In this document: positions 47,073 to 54,856 of the stretch, piece after piece
Position numbering within the stretch: the stretch's first letter is position 1
Layout of the letters: the number at the start of each line of letters is the position of its first letter
Position numbers and translations under genes: made by a program
DNA from: Pseudomaricurvus sp. HS19
GTDB lineage: Bacteria; Pseudomonadota; Gammaproteobacteria; Pseudomonadales; Cellvibrionaceae
Reading direction: 5' to 3'
Assembly (NCBI RefSeq): GCF_009857815.1
Contig: NZ_WVVW01000002.1
Coordinates: 372,001 to 436,000, forward strand
Length of the DNA stretch: 64,000 bases
The notes under the pieces: model-generated
The model's input: the letters and a program-made list of their open reading frames with translations, nothing else
Databases searched by the model: none
What the model was told of the DNA's origin: nothing

Positions 47073-47199
47073 CTGTCGGCCTGTCCAGGCCGCAAAGCAG
47101 GCAACAGATTACTGAAAAGTGACCGCCAGCGGTAGTGCAGGCCGCACATTTAGCCTGCCCCGGGACCTCCCATACGAACAGCCGGACCGGGCGTTGGGA

Positions 47200-47868
47200 T
47201 CAGTCCGACAGCCGGTAACGGCGCTCCGGGCACAGGACTCCGCCAACTTCATCGGCACCATAGGACATCAGGCACAGCTCATTGACCTGCAGGCTGAATG
47301 GCTCGGGAGGGCTGCAGCCTAACAGTGCCGGCAGCAGTTGTCGGGGGGTAAAGGCACGGCGGTAGTAACCCAGTGTCAGGTGCGGGCACCAGGCCTCCTC
47401 GCGGAAGTCATCCCGGTGTACCACCACCTGCTGGCGCAGGCGCTGTAAGCCACCCTGCCAGTCATCCACCTCCAGAAAGGGTGCGGCGGCAAAGCTGTTA
47501 ATGGCCCCTACCCGCACTTCAAACGGTGCCACCCGCGCTGCCTGCAGGCGCGCCTCGCAGATCGCCAGTTGTTGCGGGGTGAAGCTGTCGTTGTACACCC
47601 CCGGCAGAGGGCATAAGGGGAAACCGGCTACAGCCAAAGTGATATGGGGTTGACGCCGGTAACCCGGTAACAGCCAGTCCTGCAGTTGCTCGCGACACTG
47701 CTGCCAAACCGCCAGTAACTGCGGGTCCGCCACTTCCACCGCCCACACCCAATACCGCTGCCGCCCGCGATGCCAGAGCCGCAGAGCCGCATCATCCGTG
47801 GATGCCGATACCGCAGTGACGGCGGGCAGCTTGAGAAATCGCTGCCAGACTTCGGGAAACAGGGGCAT
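47200..47868 (-). CDS. thpR: 2'-5' RNA ligase / 2H phosphoesterase family protein
   Basis: 222-residue member of the 2H superfamily (LigT/ThpR), acting on cyclic phosphate RNA ends or 2'-5' linkages. Both catalytic HxT motifs are present: PHITLAVAG in the N-terminal half and PHLTLGYY in the C-terminal half, as usual for the bilobed fold. Length is slightly above the family average (about 180-200). ATG at 47868. The gene is monocistronic or leads into the region before the binding-protein operon. Exact reaction in the cell unknown; the symbol is by family. Confidence 0.83.
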   Translation of the reverse strand: MPLFPEVWQRFLKLPAVTAVSASTDDAALRLWHRGRQRYWVWAVEVADPQLLAVWQQCREQLQDWLLPGYRRQPHITLAVAGFPLCPLPGVYNDSFTPQQLAICEARLQAARVAPFEVRVGAINSFAAAPFLEVDDWQGGLQRLRQQVVVHRDDFREEAWCPHLTLGYYRRAFTPRQLLPALLGCSPPEPFSLQVNELCLMSYGADEVGGVLCPERRYRLSD

Positions 47869-47958
47869 GGGAAAGACACCGTCAGCGGAAAGGCGGGACT
47901 ATACCGCCAGCACTGATCCATTGCACTGCACGGCGCCAGGCTACCCCGGTTGCCGCTG

Positions 47959-47984
47959 AAAAAAAAGCCGCAGAAAACTGCGGC
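47959..47984 (-). terminator. Rho-independent terminator downstream of phaC
   Basis: Stem GCCGCAG / CTGCGGC with an AAAA loop; on the minus strand it is followed by eight T. It stops transcripts coming from phaC, 137 bp after its stop codon. Confidence 0.85.
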
Positions 47985-48087
47985 ATGATTCAGAAAGCCA
48001 CCCGGAAAGCTACCGGCGGCAAGACACTCATTCGGAATTTCACCGGCCATTCCCAACCGGCTACTGAACTACCTGCTGGGCAACGAC

Positions 48088-48116
48088 ATGCCCGGCCCCC
48101 TGACGGGGGCGGGCAT
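48088..48116 (-). other. Hairpin immediately after the phaC stop
   Basis: Twelve-bp stem of ATGCCC/GGGCAT plus GCCCCC/GGGGGC around TGAC with one bulged G, a few bases beyond the phaC stop. It lacks a T-run; the proper terminator is further on. It may protect the phaC mRNA 3' end. Confidence 0.5.
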
Positions 48117-48120
48117 CGAT

Positions 48121-50205
48121 TCAGTTAACAATCTCATTGACGTAGAGTCCCGGCGCCGGTGACAGTGGAGGATTGGCTTTGCTGCCCACCCCACCACTGG
48201 CAACACACTTGTGGCCGCCTCGCTCCTCCAACCAGCCGGTCCAATGCTCCCACCAGCTGCCGCTCTCCTTGCTGGCTCCGGCAAGCCACTTGTCGGGGTC
48301 GCGCTCGTCTGCATCGTTGACGTAATAGAAGGTGTTACCGATACCCGGCGGACGCAGGATACTCTGGATATGACCACTGGTACTGAGCACGAAAGTGCAT
48401 TTCGACTGCACCAGCTCCGGCACTTCAAAACATTTTTTCCATGGCATCAGGTAGTCTTCATCGCCGCCGACACAGTAGAAATCCATGGTCAGCTGCTTAA
48501 TATCAATGGGATAACCTTTCACCGTCAGGGTGCCGGGTTTAGAGAACGCATCCTGGATAAAGATGTCGAGGAAATCACTGTGCAGGCCGGCCGGCAAACG
48601 GGTGGAGTCATTGTCCCAGTAGAGCACATCCATGGAAGGTGGCTCCTTGCCCAGTAGGTAGTTGTTGACCCAGTAATTCCACACCAGGTCTGTCGGACGC
48701 AGCCAGTTAAAGATATGCGACAGCGCCTTGCCATCCATGTAACCAATCTTTTCCGACATGCGCCGGCTAAGCTCCGCCACTTCACGGGTCGCAAACAACG
48801 CCATGGAGAAACTTTCGTCCGCCTGCAGCGCCGTTACAAACAATGAGTGCGAATGCACCAGAGGTTTGTTGGCCGCCTGCAGGTAACCCAACAATGCCAT
48901 GGAGGTGAGACCACCGGCACAAGCACTGGTGAGGTTGATCTTGTCAGCGCCCGTTAGCTCGCGCATCACTTCAATGGCGTTTTCCAGCTCCGACACATAT
49001 TTATCGAGGTTCCAGCCACCGTTATGTCGCGACGGATTACGCCAGCTGATAACAAAAGGCTGTACACCGGAACTCTTCAGGTGACGGACGATACTGTTTT
49101 TCGGCGACAGGTCAAAAATGTAAAATTTGTTCAGTTGTGGCGGTACAATCAATACCGGACGCTTGGCCACCACCTGCCCCTCATCCATGCGGTACTGCAG
49201 CAACTCCAATACTTCACTGCGGTAGACCACGGCACCTTCGCTGGTGGCCAGGTCGACGCCTACCTGAAACGCATCGGAGCGGATCTGGCTCGGCATACCA
49301 TGGTTGTGCCTCAGGTCATCCAGCAGATTGGTAACCCCGTGCAGCACACTCTTGCCGCCGGTCTGATAGGCGCGTTTGACCGCCACCGGGTTGAGCGGTG
49401 AATTGGTCGGCGCCAGCAGTGCACTCAACTGCTCCTGGATAAACTGGCAGCGGCGGCGGTCGGCGTCGTTCAACTCGAGGTCGTCGACCCAGCCGGACAC
49501 TTCTTTATCCCAGGCAAGGTAGGTTTGCATGGCGACCCGGTAGAAAACATTGTCTTTCCATACCGCGTCCCGAAAACGTTTATCACTGCGCTCCGGCTCC
49601 AGCTGTGAGCGCGCCTGCAGAATGGTGAACAGCTCTTTGGCGAAATTGGTGTAGTGCTGGGTAAAGACTTCCGGCTGCCTCAGGGTCTGCTTCACAAACA
49701 GCGAGGCAGTTTCCAGCAACCCCCTACCCGGCAAGCTGCCTTCCACACGCTGGCGCTTCGCCGGAGCCACCGGTTCTGCCACGGCCTCAGTTTGGTGCCT
49801 TTCGGCAGTGGCAGCACCAGAATCTGCCATCACGGAAGCGAAGGCTTCAGCCTCTTCCTCGTAGTGGTACTGGCGGCGCAGATCAGAAGTAAATTGGGTC
49901 AACGCTGCTGAACTTCGGCGCAACTTTTCGATGGCCGACAACATGCCGTCAGCGGACTCGCCCCGTTCCACCATCGCTTCTGCTGCAGCAACCATGCGGT
50001 CGGCTTCCCTCGCCAACTGCTCGGCCGCCGCTTCCGGCGTCGCCGTGGCGGCAACGCTGGCCTCGGGCTCACCGGCGGCGCCTTCAGGCTGTTTCTCAAC
50101 TGGTTGTTTTTTCGGAGTTTTATCAGAGACTGGTGTTCTGAAGTAGTCGGCGGTCAGGTTTGTCCCCGCCTTGTCATTTCCCGGTACTGCGCTGGCATGA
50201 TTCAT
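48121..50205 (-). CDS. phaC: Poly(3-hydroxyalkanoate) synthase, long form
   Basis: Polymerises (R)-3-hydroxyacyl-CoA into storage polyester at granule surfaces. The 694 residues include an unusual N-terminal region (about 1-155) that is Ala/Glu-rich and low-complexity; the core then matches class II-like synthases (FVISWRNPSRHNGGWNLDKY, WNYWVNNYLLGKEPPSMDVL). Catalytic triad: Cys429, Asp584 (GGDEDYLMPW) and His612 (SGHIQS). The lipase-like box reads Ser427-Ala-Cys-Ala-Gly-Gly, where most synthases have Gly first. GGAG lies before the ATG at a long 11-base spacing. Upstream on the same strand is the phasin; no phaD or second synthase is near. Confidence 0.95.
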   Translation of the reverse strand: MNHASAVPGNDKAGTNLTADYFRTPVSDKTPKKQPVEKQPEGAAGEPEASVAATATPEAAAEQLAREADRMVAAAEAMVERGESADGMLSAIEKLRRSSAALTQFTSDLRRQYHYEEEAEAFASVMADSGAATAERHQTEAVAEPVAPAKRQRVEGSLPGRGLLETASLFVKQTLRQPEVFTQHYTNFAKELFTILQARSQLEPERSDKRFRDAVWKDNVFYRVAMQTYLAWDKEVSGWVDDLELNDADRRRCQFIQEQLSALLAPTNSPLNPVAVKRAYQTGGKSVLHGVTNLLDDLRHNHGMPSQIRSDAFQVGVDLATSEGAVVYRSEVLELLQYRMDEGQVVAKRPVLIVPPQLNKFYIFDLSPKNSIVRHLKSSGVQPFVISWRNPSRHNGGWNLDKYVSELENAIEVMRELTGADKINLTSACAGGLTSMALLGYLQAANKPLVHSHSLFVTALQADESFSMALFATREVAELSRRMSEKIGYMDGKALSHIFNWLRPTDLVWNYWVNNYLLGKEPPSMDVLYWDNDSTRLPAGLHSDFLDIFIQDAFSKPGTLTVKGYPIDIKQLTMDFYCVGGDEDYLMPWKKCFEVPELVQSKCTFVLSTSGHIQSILRPPGIGNTFYYVNDADERDPDKWLAGASKESGSWWEHWTGWLEERGGHKCVASGGVGSKANPPLSPAPGLYVNEIVN

Positions 50206-50508
50206 AATCTGAACTCACTCCGATGCATTGGTTGGCTACTGCATCCCTGGTAACCAGGTTGCCTGCGGAGACTGACCGTCGGGTCAGCCGAGTGTCGAGC
50301 CATCGGCGGCCCCACTCAGGCAACGAGGAAATCCTTCTGTTGATGATTACTGGCAGGATCCCGGCACCTTTGTCGCTGTGACTCAGGGCCGCTTGCACTG
50401 CTTCCGATTCAACTACACTTCGACTGAAGCAATAAGCTTGCCTGTTTTGACAGGCGCTCCGTACTTTCTTCACCGGAGCGCCAAATGGAGGTCATTGCGA
50501 CACTCCTG
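50206..50508. other. Intergenic region between phasin and phaC
   Basis: About 300 bp. It contains several palindromes: CCTGGT-A-ACCAGG (50246-50258), CTGACC-GTCG-GGTCAG (50272-50287), and a stronger stem GGCGCTCC/GGAGCGCC (50453-50482) near the phasin stop that could attenuate read-through from phasin to phaC on the minus strand. No coding frame here has a ribosome-binding site. Confidence 0.5.
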
Positions 50509-51084
50509 TCAGGCAGCGCTGGTTTGGCTGTCAGCCGACTTGGCAGTCGTCTTCTTGGCGGTGCTTTTAGCGGGCTTCTGATCCGCCAGCTGGGTGGAGA
50601 GTTCGGCTATCGACTCGGCCATGTCCTTCATCAGCATGGTCATCTGATCCATGTCCTTGCGACTGGGAACGCCGATAAAGTGGAGGGATTTATTGACACC
50701 CTTGTCGAATACTTCTTCCACATCAGTGATTTTGGTTTGCGCCTTGGTTTTGATTTCAGCCTTGGCACTCTCCAGCTTGCTTTCCAGTTTGGCTTTGGGG
50801 GCATCCAGCTTTTTAACCAGCATGGCACTGGGCGAAGCCATCTTGGCCTTGGCACCCTTGTCTGCCATCTTCTTGCTGAAATCCACCAGCTTCCCTTCCA
50901 CATCCTTGCCAAGGCCAGTCAGCTTCTCTTCCATGGTCATGGCAGTCCCAAGGCAGGTAAACCAGGCGTACTTGTACGCGCCACCCACTTTGGTGATGGC
51001 ACCGGTTACCTTCTTGGAAAGCATCTTGGCTTTGGTTTCGGCAGTTTCCAGGATCTCTTCTGCCTCTGCGACTAACTCTGACAT
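50509..51084 (-). CDS. Phasin (polyhydroxyalkanoate granule-associated protein)
   Basis: 191 residues, predicted all-helical. The N-terminal half has AEEILETAETKAKMLSKKVT and KYAWFTCLGTAMTMEEKL, a typical phasin amphipathic region that coats granules. A middle coiled coil rich in Lys/Glu follows, then a Lys/Ala-rich C-terminus (KPAKSTAKKTTAKS) resembling the basic, DNA-binding-type tail of PhaF, though much shorter. ATG 51084; the open frame to 51174 lacks a good start. Encoded just upstream of phaC on the same strand, in line with a granule-coat role. A histone-like function of the tail is inference. Confidence 0.83.
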   Translation of the reverse strand: MSELVAEAEEILETAETKAKMLSKKVTGAITKVGGAYKYAWFTCLGTAMTMEEKLTGLGKDVEGKLVDFSKKMADKGAKAKMASPSAMLVKKLDAPKAKLESKLESAKAEIKTKAQTKITDVEEVFDKGVNKSLHFIGVPSRKDMDQMTMLMKDMAESIAELSTQLADQKPAKSTAKKTTAKSADSQTSAA

Positions 51085-51501
51085 ATCTAACCTCGTGCGT
51101 TTCGTTGGACGGACCCGTCGGGCCCGTGTGTGACTGACTTTGAGAACAAGGAAACATTCACTACCAAACGACAATTTCCGTTGCGGAAATTATTGGCCAG
51201 ACTGCGTCCCAACTCGTGTTGGTTCACTTGCAAAATAAGAACACACGGTGGCAGTGTCAATGTCATTTTGTTTAAAAAATGATTAATTTTTTTAGCCTGA
51301 AATTATTGCATTACAAGGGTGCAATGAGACCGTCACGATGCTGAAACATAGTGCAGAAAAAAATGAATAATGCGCCATCCGGAAGGGGCCTGGATATATA
51401 ACAAAAAAATAATTTACTGGGTCTTGCTTATTAACCACACTTGAGGATACTGAAAACGACAGCCCAGTCATCACCCCAATCACCATCAGGGAATTCCCAT
51501 C
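51085..51501. other. AT-rich divergent regulatory region between phasin and phaZ
   Basis: 417 bp, clearly A/T-richer than its flanks, holding promoters for the phasin (-) and the depolymerase (+). The palindromic ATTGCA-9 nt-TGCAAT at 51305-51325 is a candidate operator. I see no RNA gene; open frames crossing it lack ribosome-binding sites. Confidence 0.5.
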
Positions 51502-52332
51502 TTGGAAATTGAAGAGTGCTTTGTTGAAGCAGCCGGATTGCAGATCCATGTGGCTCGCAAACTGGATCGCAGCGAAAGGCCTCTGCTGTTGTTCAACGGC
51601 ATTGGAGCAAATGTGGAGCTCCTGACCCCCCTGATGGAAGCACTGGAAGGCATTGAATGCATCAGTTTTGATATGCCTGGTATCGGGCTTTCGGAAGTGC
51701 CCCGTATGCCCCAGCGCTTCAAGGGCCTGGCCAAGATGTCAGCGGAAGTTCTGGATCACTTTGGTTACGGCAAGGTGGACGTGCTGGGTGTCTCCTGGGG
51801 TGGTGCCATGGCCCAGGAATTTGCCCACCGCTACCCCAAGCGCTGCCAGAACCTGATCCTGGCCGCCACCACCGCCGGCGCCATCATGGTGCCGGGCAAG
51901 CCTTCGGTGTTTATGAAGCTCTCCAACCCGAAACGCTACTTCGACAAGAACTACCTCAAGGATATCGCCCAGCACATTTACGGCGGTGAACTGCGCAACG
52001 ACCCCCAGCTGATGAACGAGTACACCGACCGGGTACGCGCACCCAAGTCGCCACAGGGTTACCTCTACCAGCTCTACGCAGCGTCTTACTGGACCAGCAT
52101 CCATTGGCTGCACAAACTGAAACAACAGACGCTTATTCTCGCCGGTACCGACGACCCTCTGGTGCCGATCGTGAACGCCCGGATCCTGCACAGCCGCATC
52201 CCCTTCAGCCAGTTGATCGAGATCGACTGCGGGCACCTGCTGCTGATGACCAAAATGAAAGAGGTGGCGCCGATGATTACCGACTTCCTCACCTATTCGA
52301 GCCCTGAAAAACTGCTGGAAGTTGTGCACTGA
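51502..52332 (+). CDS. phaZ: Intracellular medium-chain PHA depolymerase (alpha/beta hydrolase)
   Basis: Mobilises stored polyester. The 276 residues follow Pseudomonas PhaZ closely: PLLLFNGIGANVELLTPLME, SFDMPGIGLSEVPRMPQRFK, the nucleophile elbow GVSWGGAMAQEFAHRYP (Ser in GVSWGG), TTAGAIMVPGKPSVF, WTSIHWLHKLKQQTLILAG, acid Asp in GTDDPLVP and His in DCGHLLLMT. Start is a TTG at 51502 with a CAGGGA about ten bases before; no ATG is nearby. Divergent from the phasin. In Pseudomonas phaZ sits between phaC1 and phaC2, so the locus here is rearranged. Confidence 0.93.
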   Translation: MEIEECFVEAAGLQIHVARKLDRSERPLLLFNGIGANVELLTPLMEALEGIECISFDMPGIGLSEVPRMPQRFKGLAKMSAEVLDHFGYGKVDVLGVSWGGAMAQEFAHRYPKRCQNLILAATTAGAIMVPGKPSVFMKLSNPKRYFDKNYLKDIAQHIYGGELRNDPQLMNEYTDRVRAPKSPQGYLYQLYAASYWTSIHWLHKLKQQTLILAGTDDPLVPIVNARILHSRIPFSQLIEIDCGHLLLMTKMKEVAPMITDFLTYSSPEKLLEVVH

Positions 52333-52350
52333 TAACCAAGGAGTCAGGAA

Positions 52351-53139
52351 ATGCTGCTGCCGACCATCATCTTTCTTGTCTTTGCGGTGTGGACCCTGTT
52401 CCACTGGCAGGAATTGCCGGAACTGCTGAAGAACGAAGCCATCGGTGTGGAATGGCCACTGAGCATTCATCACACTGCCACGCCGCTGCGGCTGCTCGTG
52501 ATGAGCGGGCTCTATCTGGTGTTTGCCCTCAGCCTGTTCTACGTCTGTGTCTGCGGGGTACGCCTGGTGTGGGACAGCAAGTGGGCGGCGTGGCTGGTAC
52601 TGGCGGTACTGATTGTTGCCCAGTTCGCACCTCTCAGCGCAACCCTGGCCAGCTATATACGCTACCTGTTCCAGCGCCACCTGTTCTTCCCGCCCCTGCC
52701 CTCCCATCAGGAGGACGCCATTATTGAAACCCTGATGTCCCAGGCGGAGCATGAGGGGGATCAACTGTCCGAGATCGAGCACCTGCACAAACTATTGAAA
52801 CAGCAGTTTCGTTCCGGTCTCAGCGGGCCGAGCATCATGAGCCTGAGGGACGAGAAAGCACTGGTGCGCCGGGAGTTCACCCAGATGCGCAGCTCTGGTC
52901 TGTTTCAGTCACATAAGCTCAGCGACATCGAAAAGCAGCAGATCCGCTTCCACCTCTACTCCTGCTACCGCCTGCTGACCCGGGTAATTCTCTCCAAGCA
53001 CTGGGCCGGTCGCGACCGCCGCAAGGTGTTCCGTGATCTGGGCTACAGCATTAATACCGGCGATGGCAGCTTCTACTCCAACTTCCGCCGCATGAAGTAT
53101 TCGGTTAATCACTACGTCCTGCACCGCAAGCAACACTGA
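52351..53139 (+). CDS. Unknown three-helix membrane protein next to phaZ
   Basis: 262 residues, family not recognised. Three hydrophobic helices in the N-terminal half: about 1-17 (LLPTIIFLVFAVWTLF), 46-68 (LRLLVMSGLYLVFALSLFYV) and 78-100 (AAWLVLAVLIVAQFAPLSAT). A cytoplasmic-looking basic, helical C-terminal half follows (SYIRYLFQRHLFFPPLP, RRKVFRDLGYSINTGDGSFY). The ATG at 52351 follows AAGGAG closely (52337-52342) and begins 18 bp after phaZ, so the two are almost certainly cotranscribed. A role in polyester mobilisation is suggested only by context. Confidence 0.78.
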   Translation: MLLPTIIFLVFAVWTLFHWQELPELLKNEAIGVEWPLSIHHTATPLRLLVMSGLYLVFALSLFYVCVCGVRLVWDSKWAAWLVLAVLIVAQFAPLSATLASYIRYLFQRHLFFPPLPSHQEDAIIETLMSQAEHEGDQLSEIEHLHKLLKQQFRSGLSGPSIMSLRDEKALVRREFTQMRSSGLFQSHKLSDIEKQQIRFHLYSCYRLLTRVILSKHWAGRDRRKVFRDLGYSINTGDGSFYSNFRRMKYSVNHYVLHRKQH

Positions 53140-53146
53140 CTCTTCC

Positions 53147-53172
53147 GGCGCCCCCGCACCTGCAGGGGCGCC
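53147..53172 (+). terminator. GC-rich hairpin after the phaZ unit
   Basis: Eight-bp stem GGCGCCCC / GGGGCGCC with a ten-base loop, directly after the stop at 53139. No T-run follows; it may act as a weak terminator. Confidence 0.4.
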
Positions 53173-53257
53173 GCCAGCCCCCTGTCCTGCCTCTACCTTT
53201 CGCCTCCCCTCTCCCACCACCCCTGCCGAGCTGATCCGATAATTTCCACAAATCCTA

Positions 53258-53288
53258 TTGATAACGCTTCTGAGAATTATTATTATTA
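53258..53288 (+). promoter_or_regulatory. Promoter with overlapping Fur box before exbB
   Basis: TTGATA (53258-53263), 17 bases, TATTAT (53281-53286): a near-consensus promoter. Within spacer and -10 lies TGAGAATTATTATTATT (53271-53287), matching the Fur box core of GATAAT-type hexamers (as in TGAGAATTATTATCA). Repressor bound there would block polymerase directly. It serves the exbB-exbD-exbD-tonB-receptor unit about 90 bp downstream. Confidence 0.75.
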
Positions 53289-53379
53289 AGATGTTACTAT
53301 AGGTTACGGTTTCTATCGAAAACCGACTTTTTGGGGACGGCCTGCATCAGCGGGCCCTATATAAGCAAGGTGTAATGCT

Positions 53380-54033
53380 ATGGACGCAGTGGTGTTGTGG
53401 ACGCTGAACGGTGGCCCTGTGGTGTGGATTCTTCTGGTCTGCTCAATGGTGGCCATCACCCTGGCCGCCGGCAAACTGATTCAACTCTACCTGTTGCTGA
53501 AAGTTCATCGCAGCAACGGCGAGCAGGCACTGGAATTCCTGCGTCAGGGCCAACAAAAGCAGGCCCTGTTGCTGACTAAAGGCAGCACCACTCCCCGCGC
53601 CGCCATCATCGCCCAGGTTCTGGGCCTGACCGCCTCCCCGCTGCCACAGCCACAACAGCGGGAAGAGGCCCTGCGTCTGGCGAGGCGTCACGCCCAACTG
53701 CTCACCAGCCACCTGCGCCCTCTCGAAGTCATTGCCACTATCGCCCCGCTGCTGGGTCTGTTCGGCACCGTGCTGGGCATGATCGAGGCCTTTCAGGCGA
53801 TGGAGGCTGCCGGCACCCAGGTCAACCCTGCCGTGCTCTCCGGCGGCATCTGGCAGGCCTTGCTGACAACCGCCGTGGGTCTGGCGGTGGCCATTCCCAC
53901 CTCCATGATCCACAGCTGGCTGGAGCGCCGCGCGGAGCTGGAAGTGGTGGCGGTACAGGATCACATGGAGGCCACTTTCACGGAAACCGAACGTGCCGGC
54001 AGCCCTGCTGCCGCTGCCGGTCAGGCGCTGTGA
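53380..54033 (+). CDS. exbB: Biopolymer transport protein ExbB
   Basis: Pentameric inner-membrane stator of the TonB energising complex. 217 residues with three transmembrane helices: near the N-terminus (GGPVVWILLVCSMVAITLAA), and the MotA/TolQ pair APLLGLFGTVLGMIEAFQAM and GGIWQALLTTAVGLAVAIPT. HLRPLEVIATIAPLLGLFGT is the family signature. The C-terminus overlaps the next start by four bases (GTGA). Shorter than E. coli ExbB, like the ExbB of many TonB2-type systems. First gene of the iron operon. Confidence 0.94.
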   Translation: MDAVVLWTLNGGPVVWILLVCSMVAITLAAGKLIQLYLLLKVHRSNGEQALEFLRQGQQKQALLLTKGSTTPRAAIIAQVLGLTASPLPQPQQREEALRLARRHAQLLTSHLRPLEVIATIAPLLGLFGTVLGMIEAFQAMEAAGTQVNPAVLSGGIWQALLTTAVGLAVAIPTSMIHSWLERRAELEVVAVQDHMEATFTETERAGSPAAAAGQAL

Positions 54034-54416
54034 CGGCGCTGCTGGCCGCTCGGCCACGCAAACCCATCAGCCTGACGGCGCTGATTGATGTGGTGTTTAT
54101 CCTGCTGATGTTCTTCATGCTGACCTCCAGCTTTACCACCCGTCATGAAACCCGTTTGCACACCGCTACAGCCGCCGCCGGTGACAGCACGCCAGCTGAA
54201 CCATTGCTGCTGGCGTTAAGTCCGGCCGGCGAGTGGCTGCGACTGCCCGGACTGGAGACTGCCGACAGCCAATGGCTGCAGGGCCAGCCCGGCGACAGCG
54301 CCATACTCGTCTACCCCCAGGCCGCGACCCAGGTACAGACCATCGTCAGCCAGATGCATGAACTGCAACAGATGGGCTTTGCCAAAGTCAATCTCGGCGA
54401 CGCGCTGGAGCCCTGA
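54030..54416 (+). CDS. exbD: Biopolymer transport protein ExbD, first copy
   Basis: 128 residues: short cytoplasmic N-terminus, one transmembrane helix (SLTALIDVVFILLMFFMLTS) with the essential protonatable Asp20, and a periplasmic domain of about 80 residues. Start codon is GTG at 54030 overlapping the exbB TGA, so translation is coupled. Asp20 corresponds to Asp25 of E. coli ExbD, which carries the proton-motive-force current. Confidence 0.93.
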   Translation: MTALLAARPRKPISLTALIDVVFILLMFFMLTSSFTTRHETRLHTATAAAGDSTPAEPLLLALSPAGEWLRLPGLETADSQWLQGQPGDSAILVYPQAATQVQTIVSQMHELQQMGFAKVNLGDALEP

Positions 54417-54458
54417 GCTCCGATACACAGAACACCAACCTGCAGGCAGCGAACAGCC

Positions 54459-54854
54459 ATGGACAACCTCTGGAGCAAAGTGAAACCCACCAGCGACGAC
54501 AACCTGATCCCGCTGATCAACATTGTCTTCCTGCTGTTGATCTTTTTTATGGTGGCCGGCCAGATGCACCAGCAACTGGCCGCGGACCTGCAGCTGCCCC
54601 TCAATGACGCCGGCATCAAAAGCGAAGCCTCCGAGCTGCGGGTGGAGATGAACGCGCAACAACAGCTGTTCCTCAACAGTGCCGCGGTAACCGAGGCACA
54701 GCTCAGTGAAGCGCTGGCACAGCATGTGGACAGCGCCGACGTACGGGTATTCCTGCACCGCCAGCTCACCGCACAACAGATCCAGCCGCTGCTGACGCTG
54801 TTGCGCAGCCAGCAGATCACCAACGTTACCCTCGTCAGCGAGTCAGGTGGTTGA
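54459..54854 (+). CDS. exbD2: ExbD paralogue lacking the conserved Asp
   Basis: 131 residues, same layout as the first ExbD. The membrane helix reads [20 protein letters not shown], so the position of the essential Asp is Asn21 (codon AAC). The remainder is a normal ExbD periplasmic domain ([33 protein letters not shown]). Because ExbB encloses an ExbD dimer, a mixed ExbD1/ExbD2 pair with one active Asp is possible. It begins 42 bp after the first exbD and ends two bases before tonB; its own ATG has CAG-type weak ribosome binding. Confidence 0.92.
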   Translation: MDNLWSKVKPTSDDNLIPLINIVFLLLIFFMVAGQMHQQLAADLQLPLNDAGIKSEASELRVEMNAQQQLFLNSAAVTEAQLSEALAQHVDSADVRVFLHRQLTAQQIQPLLTLLRSQQITNVTLVSESGG

Positions 54855-54856
54855 TC

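Noticed and set aside
47091-47140. CGCAAAGC resembling the core of a c-di-GMP-I riboswitch
   Set aside because: The expected flanking P1/P2 and tetraloop-receptor segments and the closing GGTAGC..GTTACC part are absent, and no plus-strand gene follows.
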